Part shown: in pieces, positions 24,701 to 35,380 of the stretch
Layout: the number at the start of each line of letters is the position of its first letter
Numbering within the stretch: position 1 is the first letter of the stretch
Origin: Dactylonectria macrodidyma
Lineage: Eukaryota; Ascomycota; Sordariomycetes; Hypocreales; Nectriaceae
DNA length: 64,000 nucleotides
Direction: 5' to 3'
Assembly: GCA_020744425.1 (NCBI GenBank)
Contig: JAGMUV010000014.1
Location: 1,302,001-1,366,000 of the forward strand
Translations under genes and position numbers: made by a program
Notes under the pieces: model-generated
The model's database searches: none
What the model saw: only the letters and a program-made list of their open reading frames with translations
Told to the model about the DNA's origin: nothing

Positions 24701-25699
24701 CCGTGGGAGTAAGCAGTGAGATGTCACGGCAACGACAGCCGGTCGAATCCTACAGACCACTGGTGACGCGGCCACTGCCTAATCAGGAAACCCCCGACCG
24801 ACGACACTTGACGAGGTCCCAGAGAGCTTCAAACATTGTGCAGTATGAGCAGAACATCTCCAATATGCACTAGGACTGTGAATTGCTCCGATGGCGAGGG
24901 GACCTGATGCAGGACTGACTGGCCTACGTCAGCTCGCACCATCTCTGCTCAGAGAATACGCAAGCAAACTCCGTATTTGCAAGCCACAAAACAAGATGAT
25001 TAACCAATAGCCAAAAAGAAAAAGAAGAGGAACGGCATAAATTACCAAGTCATATTGCTTTAGCCTGAACCGAGGGCCAGGGATGGGCTGAGTATCATCC
25101 CGACTGGTTCCCTTAGGCTGCAACATTAGAGCGCCATGGCTGCAGTTCCAAACGTCACCGCCACGCTTCAGCATCAAAATCCCCAGCCCTATGCAGTCAT
25201 GCCAAATCTCATTAGACGGAGCACGAGTTTTCATTCGAGAATGGTTGGCATTTAATGATGCTGGGTAGCTTTTGGGGCTGAGGGTCGCCCGATGCGGCAT
25301 AGCATTGGCGAGCGCTGTTGCATCCCCCAGTGCGGGCCCCGATTCTGGCCAATGAGGGATTGGCGAGCGTGTAATTCAGGTCCCCACGTCACAATCTGAG
25401 CCTCTTCAACCTCGTAGGGAGTAGCATCCATCAACACTGCCCTCGCCAATCGGTAGTCTGCCAAAATCTGAAAATCGACGTCTTGTATGGAAATCAGCCT
25501 CGTCGAGAGCAAGAACTGTTTTACTTAAGATTGTTGAGAATTCCTAAAATGAATCGATATCATCAACATCCAAACAGAGCAGTCTTCTCTCTAGCCTGGA
25601 AACAGCTTCTTCTTTTACTCAGGTTCCAGCACTGCTTTGGCTGACTTACAAACACCAACAACCGATTATCTCATCATCACTTCTTTAATACTTCACACA
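21753..25699. other. Gene-poor stretch of 3.9 kb
   Basis: No gene can be supported with confidence. The first 400 bases are the YVC1 promoter. From about 22500 to 25000 base composition is nearer 50 percent AT, and no long frame survives. Two adjacent minus-strand frames (25512-25252 and 25300-24929) look faintly protein-like but lack recognisable domains. A leader-like stretch before an ATG at 24450 could open a very short spliced gene. Both are treated as findings. The final 150 bases are the RTA1-like gene's leader. Confidence 0.45.
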
Positions 25700-26895
25700 A
25701 TGTCCACTACGACGACACTCTCAACCGCAACGACGACCTCGGCTTCGGCCACGGCGTCTTGCACAACAGCCGTGCCTGACAAGTATGGTTACGTCCCCAT
25801 CGACGCGTGCAATGCCAACTACGGCTTCTACCCGAACTTTGGCGCCAACCTCGCCTTTGCTGTGCTCTTTGGCATGAGCACCATAATCCACCTTATGCAG
25901 GCCATCATTTACAAAAAGGTTTGTACATCTTCCAGACTTAAGATCTCTCCCGAGTTGGGTCTTGGTGGCTAACGTGATTATAGCGATACTGCTGGGTCAT
26001 CATCATGGGTGCCGCATGGGAACTGGCAGGTTTTTCCATCAAGACGGTTGGTAGCCGCAATCAACAGAACCTTCAATTGGCCATCTATGGACAGCTCTTC
26101 TTCTTGCTTGCACCTCTTTGTAAGCACGCAATGCCCTAAGCGCCAAGAAACCCGACTAACTGGTCAATAGGGATCAACGCATTTGCCTACATGACAGTTG
26201 CACGCATGGTCTATTTCCGGATCCCCGAGAAGAAGATTTGGGGTGTCCGGGCCATTAGAATGGGAACACTCTTCATCTGGCTGGATATCGTTTGCTTCAT
26301 CGTTCAGCTTGGCGGCGGTGTCCTGCTGTCCAACAACGACGACGCTAACCTCGCCGATATTGGCAAGAAGCTGTACATGGCGGGTGTTGGAGTCCAGCTG
26401 GCTTTTGTCCTTATCTTCATTGTTCTCACGGGCTTCTTCTACCGCCAACTAGTGCAGCTTGAGGGATCGGGCATTGGATGCATGAGGTACCTCATCTGGA
26501 CCATGTTGGCCGTGTTGATCCTCGTCGTCGTCCGCATCGTCTTCCGCCTCTACGAGTTCAGCCCCGGCGCCAACACCGACAACCCGATCCTGACGCACGA
26601 GAACTACGCCTTGTGCCTGGACGCACTCCCTATGTTGTTCGCGCTAGTTCTGCTCAACGCCATGCACCCCGGCCTGGTCCTGCGCGGTCCCGACAGCGAC
26701 TTCCCCCGACTCAGCCGTAAGGAGAAGAAGGCCCTCAAGGCACAGAAGAAAGAGGATAAGCGACAGACCAAGGCTGCCAAGAAGGCAGGCAAGTCGACAA
26801 AGAGCTCGACTACCTACAACGGCGGATACGAGATGTACGAGAACATCAACAACGGCTCAAATACTAGCGCCAACTCCCATCGTGGACTGGTGTAA
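25700..26895 (+). CDS. RTA1-family seven-helix membrane protein
   Basis: Three exons, 25700-25918, 25984-26119 and 26171-26895, encode 359 residues. The introns are 65 and 51 nt (acceptors ATTATAG and AATAG). The joins read IIYKKRYCWVIIMG and LLAPLWINAFAYMTVARM. After a Ser/Thr-rich, possibly extracytoplasmic N-terminus, the YGYVPIDACNANYGFYPN motif and seven hydrophobic helices match the RTA1-like family (Rta1, Rsb1, Rtm1). Family hallmarks include WELAGF in the third helix region, LAPLWINAFAYMTVARMV and the HENYALCLDALPML stretch before the last helix. A Lys-rich tail follows (KEKKALKAQKKEDKR). Family members are linked to lipid translocation and resistance to 7-aminocholesterol or sphingoid bases. 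The substrate here is unknown. Confidence 0.92.
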
Positions 26896-29057
26896 GAAGC
26901 GGGACATGGAAATGGCGGATGAAGACGTGTGTCTTGAATGTCAAGTGGATGTACCGGGGCGGATGCGACCCTTGCGGGCTGGAGACAGAGTGGCGTTTGA
27001 TACTTCGGGCCTTGGAATCAATCGACGAAATTCCGTGCCGGAGTTGTTAATTGGGAAGGTTGCATAGAACTATAGACTGGTGGGATCAGCGATGGCGAGC
27101 TATACGGACGGATGACAGTGGCGACAGAGGTGACTGAACTCGTGGGAGACTTAGGCAAGCGTATTTATTAAGAGTTCATTTTTTTTCAAAGCAGATTCTT
27201 TTCATATGGGTGCCATGACTTCCGTGATAACACGGAGACGTTATGGGCGGGGATGGTCTAAGCTCGTCAGAAGTCGGTGTCAGGATCCCGATTTAGAAGC
27301 ACCGCCCCCAAACTAGGATCAGGAGTGGATTTGGCGTTGGATCTGCACGGCAACGCGCACTGTTTTGCAGCAGCGAGGAGCGGTGACGAGACACAGTGTT
27401 TGTTTTTGGCTGGCAAGACGGCCGCAACATCAGACGACGCAGGTGGTGTTGCAAGGGGCGATGGGATGCTGCCAAGTCTCGTGTTGGGAGAAAGAGTCTT
27501 TTTTTCCGTACACGTACAGCATGCATGGCTACGAAACGGGGGTTGGTTTGGAACAATGGGTTGCTAGGTAGGTTACGTTAGGGTGTTTGCGTGGCGTGCA
27601 GATTGACGCAATTGATCAACCGGGAGAGCATCTTCTCTTGGAGTTTGCATGTCGTCTCTCACAGTCGCAGTTCTGACGTGGCTAGATTGATGACGAGACG
27701 GTGAAACAATAAACGGGAGAAGACAGCTACTGGAAAAATGGCAGACTCTCATACGACTGCCGCGGGTGCCTCTAAAGTGAACTAGAGCAATAGCCTAATA
27801 AAGAAGCATTGGAATCAAATCTCAGATACTCTAGACGCGGCTGCCCGTCGTCGGTGGGAGGATTTGAGAAGAGAGACCCGGGCTTCCGAACGTACCATCG
27901 GACGGGGGCGACACCAAACTCGTCAGGGTCGGGCGGCGGCTGGCGCTCGAGAAAACCTCACGACAGCGGTTTCAGTGCATTGTTTCAGCGGCCTCCCTAG
28001 GGCTCTGTTGCCGTACCTCCCAGAACCCCGTGACCGCTAGCGCGTGGACAGTGGGGTGTCTGATGAGTGACGCTATTGCATGTCATTCATCGGTGTTCTT
28101 CGACACACGGGCAATTCCTCGCGACGTGAATCTCATCTAACATGCAGTATGACCGAGCCCGGCATTCCTTCTTTTCCTTCCATCATCCCGTCTGATCGTC
28201 GTCAACGGCCACCAACTTGGGGCAACATCCACCCCAGCCATCCCAGCCGCGGCCATTCCCTGCTAGCGCCGCCAGCCGCCAGCCTCCCAAGGACTCGGGG
28301 TGACGCTACGTTAAACAGCGTACAGTAGCGCTACGCCTTTCTTGCCAGAGTTCTCACAAGTCCCAACTCTCTGCAGCCAACGCACCCTCGTCCGGCGGGC
28401 TATCGCCTAATTGAATCGCCCATCTTTCGCCCATCGACGTGCCGCCCCTGGCCCCTGACGCCTTGGGTCATCCCGGGACGGTTTTGTCTTGGATCTCGTC
28501 TTTAGCCTCTGTGCTGGCTGGGCCGTGGCCCGTCTAGCGGAGACAAGAAGTAACAGCAGGGCGATGCTGAATCTGTCGCCAGCCATTTTCTGCCTAGCAA
28601 CGCCTCATCCCTGCGACTTGCGCCTGGGATTACCAGCCTCCCCTGCGCTTTCCACTTCTCTCATGCTTGATCCTCACCCCTGTAGCCCCAGGTTCAGGGC
28701 CCTCGTACATCTATCTGGGGCTATTTGCAGCTCGCCCGTTGCCGTGTCACAGGCCCTCTTCTTCTGGCCGCCCTCGCTGTTCCTCTTCCTCTTTTTGCTA
28801 CTTCGTACCCTCCAAGTTTTTGTTGCCAAGTTTTGTTACTAATTTTTCCTTTGTGTCCCGTTCACCGTGGATTCTGGTCGCTACCTAGCATCTCTCATTG
28901 ATCAGGTTGTTCGCTTACCTAGTACCTGCTGCGTTGTCTCTGTATCAACACCAGTTTTCCTCCCGCTTCATCCCCGCTCGACTCTCTCCGCCCAACTCTC
29001 TCCCCTCAACCATCAACATACCATGTTTGTGTGAGACACCACGAACGCCTCTACGCC
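26896..29057. other. Intergenic, promoter of the mucin-like gene
   Basis: About 2.2 kb with no supportable gene. Short, mutually overlapping frames only. From 28600 the sequence becomes pyrimidine-rich, ending in a CT/CA-rich leader directly before the ATG at 29058, as expected for a promoter and 5' UTR. Confidence 0.55.
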
Positions 29058-30626
29058 ATGTCCCCCGCCAGCCGAATGGGCCGTTTACCATCTACCGCCT
29101 TCGTCTTTCTCTCTAATATCGTCTACCTCGCAAGCGCATACCCGTACGCCCTGCCTCAACCGACACGGACTGTCGACTATCACGAGATCAATGCCCTGCC
29201 CTGGCCAGCGCTCGCAACAGAGGCCCCCGGCGGCTTCGACCTGCTGAACCGTCGCGACCTCAACACTGTCTGCGGCTACATTGGAGGTGATCCAGCGCTG
29301 CCAGCCACCTGCTCTGCCGGATCGCATTGTGTCATCGACGCCGACCATGGGGCGATTGGATGCTGTCCCGATTCAGGCTCTTGCACCCAGGGAGTGTACA
29401 CTGCCTGTGTAGACTCGAATAGTGGCGTCCAGGCCGAGGTCAACCCCTACGTTTTCACCTGCCAGGGATCGGATGTTTGCTATAAGAACACTTTCGAAGG
29501 AGGATACTCTCAGTATGGTTGCGGCACAGCCTCGAATTTGGCTACCACCGTCGCGGGAACTGCATCAGGAAAGTCGACGATCCGTCTTACCAGCCTGTCC
29601 GTCACTGGGACACAATCTGCGGAATCATCTGCGTCGACCATCGACTCGACTCAGGAGACGTCATCGCGCACGCGTTCGGAGGGATCGACTACCGAAACGG
29701 CAACCGCTGAAACGTCGACTGCTGAAACGTCATCCGTCGAAACATCGTCCGCCGAGACGTCTTCCGCCGAAACCTCTACCGGAACCGAGACCAACACTAC
29801 CACCGAGACGTCCAGCTCGGAATCCACAAATCTCAGCACTTCCGACATTTCATCCACCGCAACTGATGCCACAAAGACCGATGATAGTTCGGCCACTAGT
29901 TCAGCTTCCTCATCCTCGACAAGTGCAGCGTCTGCGCCTGATACCGACGACGACGACAACGGCTCCAAGAACACGGGTGCAATCATCGGTGGCACAATTA
30001 GTGGTGTTGCCGCTCTCGTGGCTTTAATATTCCTTGGCATATGGATATGGAAACGCAAGAAGGGCGACCAAGGGTCTGGCCAGGGCCAGGCAGCACTGTA
30101 CGTTCCGAAAACATACTCCGTCCTCAAGGAGGACATTGGGAGCAGAGAACTTGCTAACGATACATACAGGCCCGGATCTGAAAGTAATGGTAACATTCAG
30201 CCACTACTGCCTATGCAAGAGACATATGACTATAACCCGCCCGCACCAATGCCTGTCGCACGCGGCAGTACTATTACTCCAGTGAACGAGTCAGACGAAG
30301 CATATAGATCTGATCCATGGTACCAACAAAACTATGCATACGGATACCCCCCCGGTTCAGCCGTGGGCGATACTGGGCCTGGTGGCAACAGCTCATACCA
30401 GATGGACCAAGATGAGGTGCCCCTGACTCGAGATAACCGGGACACGGATGAGTTCACACAAGTCTATAACTCGTCGCTGGGACTTAATGCAATCGAAGAG
30501 GAACAGTCGCGACCGCCCACAGCTCCTGCCGGCATTGCAGATAGCCCGACCATATCTTACCCAGGTCCTCGCGGTGGAAGTGGAGGACCATTATGGCAAC
30601 AGAACCGAGACCCAGGTTGGGTCTAG
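29058..30626 (+). CDS. Mucin-like single-pass surface protein with Cys-rich ectodomain
   Basis: An open frame of 522 codons from the ATG at 29058. A probable in-frame 72-nt intron at 30098-30169 would reduce it to 498 residues. A hydrophobic signal-like segment (about 10-27, FVFLSNIVYLASAYPYA) is followed by a ten-cysteine ectodomain (about 71-160, CGYIGGDPALPATC, HCVI, GCCPDSGSC, TACV, FTCQGSDVCY). A Ser/Thr-rich stalk of about 150 residues contains TAETS/SAETS repeats. A DTDDDDNGSKN acidic patch precedes one transmembrane helix (about 313-335, GAIIGGTISGVAALVALIFL), then KRKKG and a Tyr/Pro-rich cytoplasmic tail. The layout resembles Mid2/Wsc-type wall sensors, but the Cys module is not a WSC domain I recognise. 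Location at the plasma membrane, spanning into the wall, is inferred. Confidence 0.8.
   Translation: MSPASRMGRLPSTAFVFLSNIVYLASAYPYALPQPTRTVDYHEINALPWPALATEAPGGFDLLNRRDLNTVCGYIGGDPALPATCSAGSHCVIDADHGAIGCCPDSGSCTQGVYTACVDSNSGVQAEVNPYVFTCQGSDVCYKNTFEGGYSQYGCGTASNLATTVAGTASGKSTIRLTSLSVTGTQSAESSASTIDSTQETSSRTRSEGSTTETATAETSTAETSSVETSSAETSSAETSTGTETNTTTETSSSESTNLSTSDISSTATDATKTDDSSATSSASSSSTSAASAPDTDDDDNGSKNTGAIIGGTISGVAALVALIFLGIWIWKRKKGDQGSGQGQAALYVPKTYSVLKEDIGSRELANDTYRPGSESNGNIQPLLPMQETYDYNPPAPMPVARGSTITPVNESDEAYRSDPWYQQNYAYGYPPGSAVGDTGPGGNSSYQMDQDEVPLTRDNRDTDEFTQVYNSSLGLNAIEEEQSRPPTAPAGIADSPTISYPGPRGGSGGPLWQQNRDPGWV
29695..29775 (+). repeat. 15-bp repeats coding for T/S-A/V-E-T-S pentapeptides
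   Basis: Within the Ser/Thr stalk, about five consecutive 15-base units encode TAETS, TAETS, SVETS, SAETS, SAETS. Synonymous differences between units show the array is not freshly duplicated. Such arrays form O-mannosylated stalks. Confidence 0.8.
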
Positions 30627-31324
30627 GGATATTATGATGACACGAGGAGGATTCAAGGAACAAGTAAAAAGAGACACGACGGAAAAAAATGTGGCTGCGA
30701 GATGATGATTTGAATTTCAACGGCGTTTTGAGGTTTGGTCGATATCCGAAGTGGAGTTTGCATTTTAGAACGGGTCAGTCGGGGGATAATGACCATGCGG
30801 CATTGTACAGCATGTTTTGTCCATGTTGAAGAGAACTTGGATAGATTCAGTCGGTTGAAATCGACCTGGTAATCGTGGAGGATTTGCGACCACACGGTCG
30901 AGGTTCATAGCATGTTGGAGTAGACATAGGTAGATTAATCTGATGCACATCAACACGTTCCGTCGATACAATCTGTCAATTCATACGAAGGGCTCAGGCT
31001 TTGAACGTGATAGAAAGGTAGGCACCCTGGCAACTTCGCCGAATGTTTGTCTCCAACAGTTATTATTGTTCTCGTGATGATTCTGGCGGCAGAGTCTTGC
31101 CTTGCTTGATTCGTGTGGATACTTTCGATGTATTGTGTGTAGCTTGGCCCTGAAGGTTCTTGAAGAGATTGGTACCGTGCATAGTGAATGCATTGCGTTG
31201 GTACTCTAAAGCCTGACTGATGTGCGTGACCTTGATAGATGTCAACTATGTGGGTATAAGTATTCCCAAAGAGTTGTATTCATTTTCCCTTGCTCCTTCT
31301 GACCCTGACAACCGATGAGATACA
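30627..31324. other. Intergenic between mucin-like gene and four-helix protein gene
   Basis: About 700 bases, with the 3' flank of the mucin-like gene and the promoter of the following gene. No recognisable features. Confidence 0.5.
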
Positions 31325-32228
31325 ATGACAACTGAAACACCAAAAATCGTACGCCAGAGCGAGGGCAGCGGCGATGAGAATGGCGAGGCCATTGGGTATG
31401 CCGAAGCGCCGTATCTTAGCGGAATCGCTCGTGATGCCACCATCGCCAACAACCAAGATTTCGTCGTTGCCGTGGCCCCCATCACCAACACCCTCACTGC
31501 AACTACTAGCCCCCCCGTCATAGACAGGAGGGGATTCACCAAGGAAGGGTGCCGGCGCGTGGCCTATTTTTCGCCGTGGTTGCTGAGCCTGGCGCTTTCG
31601 TGGGCGCCTCTTGCTCGGATCAGCTTCCACGAGGCAACGAGTGAGATGTGAGTGGCACCCCCGGCCTAGTTACCCAGTGATGTGATTAACTCGACATGTT
31701 TTGGATTGGATCAGCCTCGTCAGCGTGATTGCTAGCTCCTGCGAGGTGGGCGTCGTCTTGCTACTGTCCGTCCCCGCGGCCCTGTGTGCGGTATTCTGCC
31801 CGGACTACGCGCCAGACCCCCCGAGCACGTCGACCAAGCCGTCCGAGTCGTCCGAGCTAACCAGGGGGGGAAAGGTGTTCATGGCCCTGGCAATCCTCTT
31901 CTACTTCGTGGAGCCCTTCGTCACGGGTATCTACGTCTTGAACATGGTGGATAACCTGAGGTGCGATGCGAAGAACAAGCAGCCCGAAAGGATTGAGTGC
32001 CGTGTTGGCTGTGATCTTCTTCTGGCGATTGGGGTTTTCAGAGTTATTGGAATGTACGATCTATGTTTCTTCTCCTTCTTCCTTTTCGAGTCGCGGCGGG
32101 CTTCGTATGCTGATACAATCTCGCAAAGAGTTCACATGCTAGGTTTGATGGTTATTGTGTTTGGGCCCGGGGGGTCTGACCAGACAGAGCAGCGGCGACG
32201 CAAGCACCGTCAAGATACTCAAGTTTAA
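31325..32228 (+). CDS. Unrecognised protein with four predicted membrane helices
   Basis: Two exons, 31325-31647 and 31715-32228 (intron 67 nt, donor GTGAGT, acceptor ATCAG), give 278 residues. The join reads ATSEILVSVIASS. The hydrophilic N-terminus (about 1-75) is rich in Thr/Glu/Ala. Predicted helices lie at about 82-102 (VAYFSPWLLSLALSWAPLA), 108-138 (LVSVIASSCEVGVVLLLSVP...), 165-187 (VFMALAILFYFVEPFVTGIY) and 215-240 (LLLAIGVFRVIGMYDLCFF). A basic, Gln/Arg-rich tail ends the protein. Several cysteines sit between the third and fourth helices (RCDAKNKQPERIECRVGC) and could form a loop disulfide. I do not recognise the family. The gene stands alone, about 350 bases from an AT-rich island, which fits a lineage-specific gene. 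Confidence 0.65.
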
Positions 32229-32774
32229 CCAAGGTATCGATATTCTATTTCACAAAGAAAATCTTAAACCTACCTTGAAATGTACAAACATTAGTGAAGT
32301 ACTCTAATAGCTTAGTGATACTTGCAGACGCCCAACTCCTCGTGTATGTCGACGACTTTCGGCCTTGCCTGATGTTAATTGGTGATCATTAACATCTCGA
32401 TCTGGCGTTCGCTTACTGCCCAACTTGAATAGGTCGGCACCTACGTATGTTTCAACTCTCATTGTTGGTTGGCAATGTCCTCGACAAGATCCATGTGAGC
32501 CTCATGGCTTGGAGGGCAAGGGGTGGCAAAAAACACCACACAACCATAGAGCATTAATTTATTCAAATTGATATAAAATCAAAATTTATAGCTATATTTA
32601 GTTCACTTTATGATCTTTTTTATACATATTTTATACTCTAATTTAGTAATAATTTAGCTACTATAACTTGCTTATTTTATAATAGCTGTCATTGATGTGT
32701 GCGGTGTCCCCGGAGGGAGGGGTATCATCTATCACAGAAACATACTGTATATACGGGCCCGAAGGAGCCATGTC
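32229..32774. other. Intergenic with AT-rich island
   Basis: 3' flanks of two convergent genes. It contains the AT-rich island described separately. No open frame is supported. Confidence 0.6.
32551..32690. repeat. AT-rich, RIP-like island
   Basis: About 140 bases composed almost only of A and T, full of TA steps (for example tatttagttcactttatga), in a neighbourhood of mixed composition. In ascomycetes such islands are usually short remnants of repeats mutated by repeat-induced point mutation. No terminal repeats or coding remnant can be recognised. Confidence 0.55.
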
Positions 32775-34175
32775 TCAGCTTCCAATGGACCAAACTTTGA
32801 CTCCGGACTCGTCAAAGACTCGCTGGGATCTCGGCAGAGACTTGGCCTCGCCGAAGTCGTCGTCGATGTCTCCATCGGACGGCGCTCCCCACCCCCCTGA
32901 ACAGGTCGCTGCGACCGACCCGCTCGAGTGGAGGATGGTACTTCCTACGGGTGACTCGTGAGCCTTCCATGTCCAAGTCGGCTCTATGACACCGAAGCTG
33001 GTGCCAACGTCCTCCCACACGATGACGGAGCCATCCTTGGACCCAGCCCAGACTTCGAAGAACGAGGCGTCGCCGTATTGGTTGCCCTGGAAGACGTCGC
33101 AGGTGAGTTTCTGCTGTGTAGTGGCGTCTCGCCCATGAAGAACGCTGAGAAGCCTGCCCGAGCCGCGGATATCATAAACGAGAAGCCCCGTGGATTGGCG
33201 CTCGTTGACAACTAGATATCGTCCGCATGGGCTCCAGCGCACCTGCACGATACCCTGCCCGCCGATTTCTGCTGCGCCGTCCATGTCGTCCGTATTGGAT
33301 ACCGTCCAGTTAGCGACTACCTTTTCACTGCGATGAAGATCGTAGAGCCCAACCCACCTTGTCCACATGCCTGCAGCTATGATGGAGCCTCCATTGGCAT
33401 CCATTGGAGATGCGGCAAGAGCGGACACGGTACCTTTCATTCCCACGCCGCTGCCCTTGGCAATATGTCGCTTGGAGGGGATTGTCGGGATGGTGAGCAG
33501 CGGCCCGTCAGAACCGTGGCGCGACATGTCAAAATAGTCTAGACGGTTTGCAGAGCCGCAGAGAAAGTGCGTGCCTGGGCTTTCCCACAGCATCGATGAC
33601 GGTGTGATAAACTCCTCCGTCTCATGTCGGATAAGCTTGTAAGAGGCCAGCGGCACGGCGGGGGCATCATCGTGGGGGAAGAGATGGTACAGCTGGAGAG
33701 GGTGATCACGGCAGCCGACGAGGGCAGTCTGGGTGGCCGGTTCAGCGAGGGAGAAGTATGGTGCCGGGAGGATCGTCTGCGTGGGTTCGGGGAGGTGGAC
33801 GGTGGACTGAGGAGCGAGGTTGCGAGGCTGAGACGATGGGTCGAGGAGGTCACTGGGGAGGACGAAGGTGGAGATGGAGTTGTAGGACGACGACGCGATG
33901 AGCGAAGTTCCGTCAGCGGTCCATTGGGCAGACGTGTAGAATTTTCGTGGGTTGGAGCTTGTCACGGCTCTCGGAGCGCCGGATCTGAAACTGTCATGGC
34001 TGTCATGATGATGGTGATCCGGTGCATCTTGTCGGTTCCGCGCGATGGCATTTCCGGCTAGCAAGTGGACAGCGGGGCCGCTCTGCTGATGTTTCGGCTG
34101 CCCATCCGAGATAGCACCGGGATTGGCGAGCTCGCGATTGGTAGGGTCGTCATGGTCAGGGTCAGGGTCATCCAT
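32775..34175 (-). CDS. WD40 protein, Swt21/WRAP53 (TCAB1)-like
   Basis: Single exon of 466 residues. The ATG at 34175 opens an acidic, His-rich N-terminus (MDDPDPDHDDPTN). From about 78, WD40 blades can be followed: FYTSAQWTADGTSLIASSSY, then a TQTALVGCRDHPLQLYHL blade, the SSMLWESPGTHFLCGSANRL segment, TVSALAASPMDANGGSIIAA, IVQVRWSPCGRYLVVNERQS, FEVWAGSKDGSVIVWE and a last blade ending GVKVWSIGS. The order and the segment around the CGSANRLDYFDMSR motif match the WRAP53/Swt21 family. Human WRAP53 binds CAB-box RNAs and telomerase RNA, and yeast Swt21 affects splicing (family knowledge). A role in small nuclear RNA or telomerase RNA handling is inferred. It is divergent from the PQ-loop gene. 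Confidence 0.82.
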   Translation of the reverse strand: MDDPDPDHDDPTNRELANPGAISDGQPKHQQSGPAVHLLAGNAIARNRQDAPDHHHHDSHDSFRSGAPRAVTSSNPRKFYTSAQWTADGTSLIASSSYNSISTFVLPSDLLDPSSQPRNLAPQSTVHLPEPTQTILPAPYFSLAEPATQTALVGCRDHPLQLYHLFPHDDAPAVPLASYKLIRHETEEFITPSSMLWESPGTHFLCGSANRLDYFDMSRHGSDGPLLTIPTIPSKRHIAKGSGVGMKGTVSALAASPMDANGGSIIAAGMWTRWVGLYDLHRSEKVVANWTVSNTDDMDGAAEIGGQGIVQVRWSPCGRYLVVNERQSTGLLVYDIRGSGRLLSVLHGRDATTQQKLTCDVFQGNQYGDASFFEVWAGSKDGSVIVWEDVGTSFGVIEPTWTWKAHESPVGSTILHSSGSVAATCSGGWGAPSDGDIDDDFGEAKSLPRSQRVFDESGVKVWSIGS

Positions 34176-35380
34176 GATGCGATGCGAAGACGAGATGGTG
34201 ATGTGCGACTCGATTGTGAGGCGGACGAGTAACCTTTTTTTTGGGGTCGTGTGCGGCTAAACGTGGCTTAGCCTTTTTCAGCTGCTGCGCGTGGTTCCTG
34301 GAGCGGCTGAATTTGAGACAAACACCCTTCGCGCATGGTATGTCCCATGTTCGCATCACGAACACGAACAGCAGTGTCGCATCGTTGTTGAAATTAATTG
34401 TCGTACTAATCGTCTTTCCCCTCCCCAATACGACCCGCGTATTCAGCCTCGAATAAACGATGTTTCGGCTGGGCGCCTTTGCAAGGATAATTAGATAGGG
34501 CGGTTTGGTCTCTCGTATTGTACCGACGTCATGGATGGAGAAGCCAAGATGGGTCCTTTTTTATGGAGGGAGGGGGAGGAGCGGGTGCCTGTGCAGCACA
34601 TGCCCGCTAAAAATGGGGAAGTCCAGCACGCTACAGAGGGTGGTGCTCCCACTGACGAGGGTGCAGCAAAAGGTGCCTGGGAGGCCCAACCCTTCCAGCG
34701 CATCGGTTCGGGGCTAGAAGCTCTGTGCTCGCCATCAGGCGCCGGTGGCTTGGCGGGCTGACCAAGGCCGAAATCCCTAGTGACAGGCCAATGAATCGGC
34801 GCGCTGGACCCCCCGGAGCTACAGTGGACACTTGCAATAATTAGCGGGCTGGTGGCCTGCTCGCCCTCTCCGACATCCTTCTGACCCATCCAAGCATCCA
34901 CCCATCACGCTTCCTCATCCAGTCCTCACCACTGAACTGTTTCTCCGCAGCCAGACCCAAACAACAACCCATCCATCCCGTCTGCTCGCAGCTCCCGCAA
35001 CACTAAAGGCCAGGCTCGCTTCATCACCATTATGATTCCTTCCTAGCTCTGCCTTCGTCTCCGCTGCCGATTGCGCCGTGTCTGTTTCCGCCTTCCTCCA
35101 GCCCTCCTGCCCGTTCCGTCTCGTGTCTGATCTCCGTGTCTCGCTGCCTTTTGCGACGGCCTCGCCTGGGTCTTCCATCTCTCCCCCACAACATACGTCA
35201 CCCGTCCCTCCCCCCCATTCAGTTGGGCGTCGTTTCTCACCCTCGGTCTTTCTTTGCCTACGCTGGGACCCCTGAGCCCCTAATCTCGTGATTCTCGACG
35301 ATCTTTCTTGACCCCTTCTTGACCTCGAGAGCAGAGCCGCATCCTCCACTTCGTCCTCACCTGCGCCCTTCCCGATCCCC
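34176..35380. promoter_or_regulatory. Divergent promoter region, WD40 gene / PQ-loop gene
   Basis: About 1.2 kb between divergent starts. The right half (from about 34900) is pyrimidine-rich and CA/CT-rich, as in a long 5' leader for the PQ-loop gene. Open frames here are shadows without domain features. Confidence 0.5.

Noticed and set aside
24748..24770. tRNA B-box-like string (ggtcgaatcc)
   Set aside because: It differs from the GGTTCRANYCC consensus and no matching A box or acceptor stem could be found.
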